Source: Allolobophora icterica (lineage: Eukaryota > Annelida > Clitellata > Crassiclitellata > Lumbricidae). Taken from it: a stretch of DNA of 64,000 nt. Numbering within the stretch: position 1 is the first letter of the stretch; each line of letters opens with the position of its first letter. Location: the NCBI GenBank assembly GCA_963556255.1, contig OY744607.1:50297346-50361345 (forward strand), written 5' to 3'. The position numbers and the translations under genes were made by a program. The notes beneath the pieces were generated by a model that did no database searches, was not told where the DNA came from, and worked only from the letters and a program-made list of their open reading frames with translations. Below are positions 56,830 through 64,000 of the stretch, in pieces.

Positions 56830-57870
56830 ATTTCAGCCAACTCAAGCCACGACACTGACCTTCTCGTGGATTGCGATCATACGTTGCAAGAAATTTGGGT
56901 TCCTGTTGTTTCGTGTCTGCGTTTGTGGAGTTGCTCCTTGTACAGTTGACCGACAGTGCGGAACAATCCCCTCCTTGTCTTAGCAAAACCAAACGTTGTG
57001 CGGAGCAATCTCTTCCTTGTCTCAGCAATACAAATGTTGCACCAGCAACTCCGCTACTCTGAGTGGCTGCCAAGCCAACTATGTCAGCTGAAAAGAAATT
57101 AAATCAGTTAAAGAAATTTGCAATTAAAAGTAACATTAACTCAGCTGAAAAAGAATTTCAATCAGTAAAACAACAGACTAAAAAATACGAAAACTACAAA
57201 AATAAATCATGATTCTAACTTTGAATAAAAGTAAATTACTTTGGTTGAAAAGAATTTAATCCATTGTACACAGGAAACACACACAAAAACTGTAAAACAT
57301 TAAAATTGTGATTTATAAATTGCAATTACTAGTAACATCAAATACAATTAATTTCTTAATCGTAGGATAGATATGCAACTGGCCATTAGTGCAGCGCCTT
57401 GTAGCGTTTTTCAGAAATCATAGTGGGAAACTACTCTTTCCGCATCAGAATACTTCACAGAAACCCATATTCTTTATTAGCAAAGCAAAACTAAAGACCC
57501 ATATGACATCAATATTCAAAAGTCACAGCTTCAACTCTGTGCTCCCTTCTAATCCCAAAACCCATCATTTTGAAATGGACAACTGACCATCCTTCCAGAT
57601 GGTTCAGATGAACTCGCTGGACGAGCCCTGAAGCAGAGTAATGATGTTGTCGTTCACAGGATCCATGTTCTTCAGCAGCCACTGGGCTGTGTTGTAATCC
57701 ACATTTCCAGCAAAATGGATCAGACTGAAGCTGGCCTTTTCCTTAAAAGCAGGTCAAGTTTCTGGAACTTTGGATGTGAAGCATGCTGCACAGAGTTTGT
57801 CAACGAGCGTCTTGTCAGTAGCCTTTGGAACCAACATTCTTCATCGACCAGCGCCAGAATACCAGTTGGC
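56830..57870 (-). pseudogene. Myosin II heavy-chain pseudogene fragment (motor domain)
   Basis: In three minus-strand frames 57600-57870 reads PTGILALVDEECWF, then [30 protein letters not shown] and [15 protein letters not shown]: the upper/lower 50K region of myosin II, closest in wording to non-muscle heavy chain. 56830-57080, after a TTTTCAG acceptor, continues with DIVGL and RTVGQLYKEQL, then a decayed segment matching the PNFVRCIIPNHEK region. A one-base loss after ECWF, further frameshifts, an in-frame stop and an internal duplication of CAAGGA-type sequence (about 56940-57035) make it non-functional. The retained intron shows it is not a processed copy. Confidence 0.75.
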
Positions 57871-58074
57871 TAAAGATCAACACAACACATTGACTCACTT
57901 GCACAGCCAATAAAAATGTATCTCTGAGGATTTCTTTGCATGGCTAATCAAAACATACCTCTAAAGACCTATTTGAATGATTAATCAAAGTATATCTTGA
58001 AAGGCTTCTTTGTATGACTAATCAGAATATACCACTAAAGACTTACCTCTCAGAACCTCTACATGGCTAATCAA

Positions 58075-58405
58075 AACCTACAAATGATGCAAATGGCAAA
58101 CACCGGAAAACTACAAATGATGCAAATGGCAAACACCGGTAAACTACTAAGGAGGAAAATGGCAAATACTCGAACCGTAAACTAGAAATGATGCAAATGG
58201 CAAACACCGGAAAACTACAAATGATGCAAATGGCAAACACCGGAAAACTAAAAAGGAGGAAAATGGCAAACACCGGAAAACTACAAATGATGCAAATGGC
58301 AAACACCGGAAAACTACAAAGGAGGAAAATGGCAAACACCGGAAAACTACAAAGGAGGAAAATGGCAAATACCGGAAAACTACAAAGGAGGAAAATGGCA
58401 ACATT
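58075..58405. repeat. ~31-bp minisatellite
   Basis: About ten copies of AATGGCAAACACCGGAAAAC followed by TACAAATGATGCA or TACAAAGGAGGAA. Both strands stay open because the units lack stops; the long frames are not evidence of a gene. Confidence 0.93.
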
Positions 58406-58439
58406 CGAACAGAGCCTTCAATTATAGAGAGTTCGGCAT

Positions 58440-61187
58440 ACTGCTATTGAGCCCATGGTAAACGGTTTCCTGCATTCTCATTGGTCGGCTGACATGGACG
58501 CCATTTTTGTTTCATTGGTAGGATTGAGTTCCTAGCAACCATGTGCGTTTGCCCAATTCACGTACCAGACTTTTCACTTTTGTTTTTATCTGTGCTATCG
58601 CCAATATTATAATATGGACTGTATTGTGGACTAAACAGTAATTAAGCCTATCCCGAATAAAGGACATTTAAGCTGACACGTGTGTAGGCGGACGTAAACT
58701 TATTTCAGTGGACAATTACTTCCAAGCTTTCTCATAAACGAAACCGCCATAACAGCTGTTCTGCCTCCTCTCGCTGGTTTCTCGGGCAACAGGACTCGGA
58801 CCTTCACTGGACAGAGGGCCCGCAGCGTGACCCACGTGCGTCCACTCACCAGATCAAATCCACACAAGAAATAGGCATCGCATCGATATTTTTGGTAAAA
58901 GACAATACGGTATATTAAAACACTATAATTATGTTATCTAAACTGAATGTTTTCTAATGAGTCACTCTGAGTCATTTTCAGTGTATGACTACGAGCGGCG
59001 GACAGAGGACGGGCAGGATGGGAGGGGACGGGAGGGTGTGCGTCCAATTTTTTGGGGTGTGCGTCCAATTTTTTAAGCCTTCGGGCGCCCCTGACTAGAC
59101 ATCGATCTCTGGACAGCCCCTATGATAAGCTTTAGAAATTTGGAGATTACGATTATGATTCTTTGATCTCAAACGTCCCATGGTTTGTTAATTACCTTAA
59201 TTCCTCGGCGTTTAGACCAGTAGGCCTAGTTTCATTGAGTAGAACAGTGAAATTATATTTGTTTTTCGGTTTTTCAGTAGCCCATCCTAAAATTAAAGCA
59301 GAGGTTCCCACAACCTTTTTCAGAGTAAGACATTCATTAACGGCACCTTCATTTAGTTTCTTCAAGTTAATACTTTATTTTAAGGTCGAGCAATGTTCTT
59401 ACGCTACATAATGCTTGGTTATGAGAACTGGAGTAAGTAAATAGTAAGTAAGTAATAAGAAATATAACAGCTACTGATTAATCGCTTTCAGGCAGATCTG
59501 GGCATGTCAAAGGCAGCAATACAACTAAGTTTAAACTATTTAGGTTGCCATTCTGCCATTCATTCACAGCATCCACACAGCAAGTTCATGGCACCCTGGT
59601 TGGGAAACAATGCACTACAGTAATAAAGGAATCAATAGCATTAATTTCGATTACATGTATTTCTGTTTACTTTCAGAACCAACTTGAAAAATTATAAATA
59701 ACTGAAGATAACAGTCACTAACATTTGACCACTCTGACAACACATCAATTACTTATGCTATAATGCAAGTGCACGTAGCTACCAGTAGAACATGAAGGTT
59801 TGTTTAGAATTAAGACTAAATCAATCATATATTTTCACTGATCATGTCTTAAGGCACATGCACTCATTTACAATTGCCGTTGAGAAATATTAGCAATGCG
59901 AACTGCGAAAATCTCAAAACAATCAGTTACAAACTAACTGATAACCTATAAGAGTACATGTAAAAGATTCCATGAAAATATTTTCAATGCGAAAATCTCA
60001 AAACCATCAGTTACCGACGAACTGATAACCTATAAGAGTACATGTGAAAGATTTCCTTGGTTTGAGGTTGTTCATTTGCTGTATGTTTGTATTCTAAAGA
60101 ACTTTTGTCGAGTCTCAAGTTCAAGTACTTTGGTCTCAAGTATAAGTACTTCAAAACTGTACTTAAGTAAGATTACATTTCAGCAAATTACACAACTTTA
60201 CATGTATAAAATGTGTTATCTGTTGATCTATTTGAATTTGAGTACAGCCATTCGCATTGCCATACTTTTACTAGAAAGTTCACCATTTCCCTCTCTCTTT
60301 GCATTATCTTTCAGCAATGCCCAGATACGCAAGCGAAGTGTGACAAATCGTCCAAATATCACATGCTTCACATTATGACACAACTGCAGGTGAACATCCA
60401 AACAAGCTCGCTGAATTTCAGTTGATAACAATTTACGCACATTCTTCTTGTGATGCAGCTCTGTTGTGGCAATTCGGAGCACTACAACCAACCATTGTTT
60501 TCACTTATCTACAAAACAACATAAAGAAATGTGCACAAATTTGGCAGCAGAATGGGTATCATTTTAGCATCCAAAATTATTTGCCCAATAGAGAATATAA
60601 TTTCAGCATCACAAATTAATTCAACATTAACGTGTGCAGTTCACACACACAAGAATATAAGTTTGTAAAATAAGCATGAAACATAAATACATTAATGCAT
60701 GACGTTTTAAAAAAGGTTTTTAGTTATATAATCAGTACCCAAGTGAACTGTATCTCACTGTGTTCTGTCAGTGGAAATTTTTGTGGCATTTATATGCATT
60801 CTGTTGCCATTTCAGACACTTGCTACTTTATTTAGTTCTGTTTCTTAAGATGTCAATGAAAGTTCGTGTTCATTACTTACTCGTGTAGCGAATTGCATTA
60901 TGAGGGCAGTGCTCTATTGGAGCGAAGTCAGTGGCGACCATATTGTTTATATACACAGGCACTCAATCTGCGTGATTACCATGATAGGTTACCAGTTCAT
61001 GCCTCATTTTATGACATTCCATCCATCCACCCATCCATCCATTAATACATCCGCCTAACGAATTGCGGCGAACATGTACAGTCGGGGTGCCTATGTACTA
61101 TCTGGGTGGGTGTCTTTGCATCGTGAGGGTCGGTTAGGGTCAGGGTAAGTATCGTGATGGACGGTTAGGGCTTAGGGTTAGGGCAAG
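58440..61187. other. Stretch without recognisable gene
   Basis: Includes a LINE tail at 59095-59162 (AAATTTGGAGATTACGATTA) and LINE-like words near 58740-58820 (CATAACAGCTGTTCTGCCTC). A ~60-bp repeated motif (CTGATAACCTATAAGAGTAC) lies at 59938 and 60018, and short TTAGGG-like words at 61130-61180. Frames near 60076-60620 show no known motif. Confidence 0.5.
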
Positions 61188-61198
61188 GACTCTATACA

Positions 61199-62296
61199 CA
61201 CCTTGTCACCTTGTGCTGTCAGCTCGTGAAGCTCTAGCGATCGTCCTGGTGAACACACTCCACCGTCTCCTATTCGATGACAAGTCTCTCAATTCCGCCA
61301 AATTCATGCCAGTTACATCTTGTATCTCATCCATCCATCTCCTCCTTGGGCGACCCAGTCTTCTCCTCCCCTCACCGCACGCCAGCATCATTTCCTTCTC
61401 CAGACCATCAGATCGCATAACATGTCCAAAGAACCTTAGCTTCATTCTTGTCGCAGTTTGTTTTAACGACTCTTCATTCTCAACTCCAATCTCCTCTCGT
61501 ATTGATTCGTTCGTTCTTTTCTCAGTCCAAGATATTCTCAGCATCTTCCTCCATATCCACATTTCACAAGCGTTAACCTTATTTTCCATGTTCTTTGTCA
61601 TTGTCCACGTCTCGCAACCGTACAGTACCGTAGGAAAGATTAGTGCTCTCACGAGCCTTTTTTTGGTTTCTATGCTCACATGTTTGTCTTTCCATATCTT
61701 TTCCAGTCCGGTCATTGCAGCTTTCCCTATAGCAATCCTTCGTTTTATTTCTGGATCACACTTTCCCTCCTTTCCAACCAGTGATCCTAGGAATGTGAAG
61801 CTTTCTACCACCTCTATTTCCTCTCCGTCTATCTCAAAACTATCCCAATCTGCTGTTGTCATGACCTTTGTCTTCTTTATGTTGAAGTATAAACCAGCTT
61901 TTTCACTTTCTCTCCTGACCCTTCTTATCAGTTCTGCCAGATCCTCTTTTCTTTTTGCCATTAATGTTGTGTCATCCGCGTATCTAAGGTTATTCAGTAT
62001 CTTTCCAGCAATTTTTACTCCCTCAATTGCCCCCTCCAGTTCTGCCTTTCTCATTATTCTTTCAGCATATAGATTAAACAGGAATGGAGACAAGATGCAT
62101 CCCTGCCTCACTCCTTTCTTGATTCTGAAATTGTCAGTGTCTCCGTATTCTGTTCTTATCACCGCTATCTGGTCTTCATATAAACCCTTTAGTAACATTA
62201 TCAGGTGTTTCGGAATTCCCATTTCAAGCAGGGTTTTCCACATTAAATCATGGTTAATGCAGTCGAATGCCTTGCTATAGTCAATGAAACAGATGT
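61199..62296 (-). mobile_element. RTE (BovB-type) LINE with reverse-transcriptase core, 11-bp TSD
   Basis: The open frame runs from the 5' truncation point to a normal stop near 61206, about 363 codons. It contains FIDYSKAFDCINHDL (motif A), KKGVRQGCILSPFLFNLYAE, LRYADDTTLMA (catalytic Asp pair), FLGSLVGKEG, YGCETWTMTK and GRPRRRWMDEI. These are typical of RTE-clade BovB elements. GACTCTATACA occurs at 61188-61198 and 62297-62307 as target duplication. The intact frame and near-identity to two other copies point to recent activity. The endonuclease and N-terminal RT are missing. Confidence 0.96.
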
Positions 62297-62309
62297 GACT
62301 CTATACAAA

Positions 62310-63720
62310 GGACTGGAATCTCCTTATGTAAGGCCGTTGGACAAGTTATCTCGTCCATGGAGCGTGGCGCCTCCAGCGACAAAGGCGTAGAACTTCGTGT
62401 TTAGATAGCAAATGCAATGCGCTTTCTGCGAAGAAAATCGACGAATAATTATTTTTTAATTAATAAACAATTGCCTGTGCAGAGGAATCATATTTAATAT
62501 GTGCTGTATTGTCTATTACAACTTATATGACATTTTATTCAATTTTAAAGCTAATTTTGCAGAACTTTTGCAGTACGCAAACATGCCACAATTGGACCCA
62601 CACTCTCAATTCTTTAGACGTGCGTGTGTGTGTCGAATGTTGATTACGGTTACACAATCTGATGGTAAGTGTCCCAACGTGTTAGCCAGGGCTGTTAGGC
62701 CTAGTCAGTTAGGCCTATTAACTCTGCTGCTAGTCTGACCTAAAGGCTTTGCATATAACCAAACCAGCTGCAGTCCTCGTTGCAAGTCAACAGCGTGTAC
62801 CACAGTCCTCCACAAGGGGGATTTAGCAAATGTTCTTGCAGTCTCTGGATGACTGTTTGGTACAGTTTTACTGACCACTGAAGAAAGCACAATCTCTTGA
62901 CAGTTTTGTCAACATATATTTAGGTAAAATTAACTTCATTATTGCTTGTCTTTATGGCCGTTTCTAAAAAAAACTTAGTATTGGGGTTGAAGTATTTATG
63001 ACTGCAATCCAGAAACATGGTATAGGCTCCCTACATTTGAATTTTTTAACCATCCCAAAGCACTTTGTTATTAATTTACTGACTCAGGTGGATGGAGAGC
63101 TGAGTTCGCCCATACAGCATGGTGTTCTGTGAATGGATACCATCAAAGTACTTATAACCATGCTCAGCGTTGCTCAACTTCTTGCACTTTGCCAGAATCT
63201 TAAACAGTGTCTTTATATGATAGTTTTTGAGATTGTGAGGCAATGACTGATCGGTTGATAACTGTTCATTAAGTTGACACTTAAATGTTGGTCTTTATAG
63301 TGATCTGGAAGATTTGCATTACTTTACACCATTATTTTAGAATTCTACTACTTAATATAAAGTTACAAGTGCGACTTTTTTGCAATTCTTGATTAAATTG
63401 TTAAATCCTTTGCAACACATAACTATAGGCCTTTTTGCTTAGTTTCTTTATTCAACTAAGAACATTTAATACAATATATAGGCCTACACAATACTTATTA
63501 CCATTTAAGATCATTGCAAAACACACAAATCATTAGGAACAAAAGTTTTTTATAATTAAAGCTTTCACTAACTGAGTTATAAATTTGTACAGAATACTGT
63601 TCAGAGCCAATGCTAAAGTGTACCTGTGCAGACAGATGTAACAAACATGTAATAAATTTGAATCTTGCACTGTTTTTTTAAATGTTTATAAATATTCTAC
63701 ACTAAGTATTTAGTCACCAA
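62310..63720. other. Stretch without recognisable gene
   Basis: AT-rich sequence with GTAGGCCTAC-type words scattered as elsewhere; no coding motif, TIR or RNA gene recognised. Confidence 0.5.
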
Positions 63721-63727
63721 CGATAAT

Positions 63728-63741
63728 GACAATGATGATGA

Positions 63742-63832
<91 letters not shown>
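63728..63832. repeat. (GAT)n microsatellite
   Basis: About 100 bases of GAT/ATG repeats; poly-Ile frame is an artefact. Confidence 0.96.
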
Positions 63833-63833
<1 letters not shown>

Positions 63834-64000
63834 ATCCAAAAGCCCTTGAGATTTCACTACATGTAAAAGAATAAGTTTCAACAGACTGAAAGAGAAACCA
63901 TGGAGTAACAAGGTATAGGCTAGGTTACATGGGTCTATAGCTTCGTAATGCCCAACGCATGTTTCCACAATTTAGATTACTTAAACTACAGTAGGCCTAA

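Noticed and set aside
61125..61185. Interstitial telomere repeat
   Set aside because: Only a few scattered GGTTAGGG words, not a tandem TTAGGG array.
61213..62280. 355-codon plus-strand frame rich in Ser/Phe/Leu
   Set aside because: It is the exact antisense of the RTE reverse transcriptase; motifs exist only on the minus strand.

Overview
This is a metazoan nuclear window, intron-rich and crowded with repeats. It has no operons, no ribosome binding sites and no long open frames outside transposons. The mix of CR1/L2-like and BovB-type RTE retroposons, tRNA-derived SINEs, many hAT-type MITEs, and long (TATG)n, (ATT)n and (TCTG)n arrays suggests a marine invertebrate, perhaps an echinoderm or another non-vertebrate deuterostome. 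The species cannot be fixed from the sequence alone.

The main host content is a head-to-tail cluster of three minus-strand genes that join ZZ-type zinc fingers to an ADP-ribosyltransferase (PARP-type) catalytic domain. Splice sites and intron phases were read by hand. Gene A (3839-9153) has three ZZ exons and two ART exons, but its last exon is not in the window. Gene B (16443-23292) is complete: six exons, 393 codons, ZZ-ZZ-ZZ-ART. Gene C (26511-36778, 5' end not found) has one ZZ exon, a Pro/Ser-rich linker with four 24-residue repeats, and a complete ART domain. A fourth ZZ exon (41521-43130) is a relic split by a SINE that itself carries three further DNA transposons. A and B share introns, upstream sequence and an old hAT copy in intron 1, so they are a segmental duplication. 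The fixed ZZ-plus-ART combination is the most interesting system here.

Mobile DNA dominates the rest. Many elements have exact ends and target-site duplications: hAT-type MITEs with 8-bp duplications, a PIF/Harbinger-like MITE (TAA), a mariner with about 260-bp inverted repeats, a MULE-like MITE with a 10-bp duplication, a 2-kb element inserted beside a splice acceptor of gene B, a 1.2-kb fold-back element with arms made of about 43-bp tandem repeats, and three nearly identical 5'-truncated RTE copies.

The right third (44-64 kb) holds few host coding traces: a broken myosin II heavy-chain fragment (56830-57870), a broken glycosyltransferase-like region (54950-56234), a few unassigned short frames, minisatellites and long stretches with nothing recognisable. 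I saw no rRNA, CRISPR or convincing functional tRNA gene; tRNA-like segments look SINE-derived or pseudogenic.
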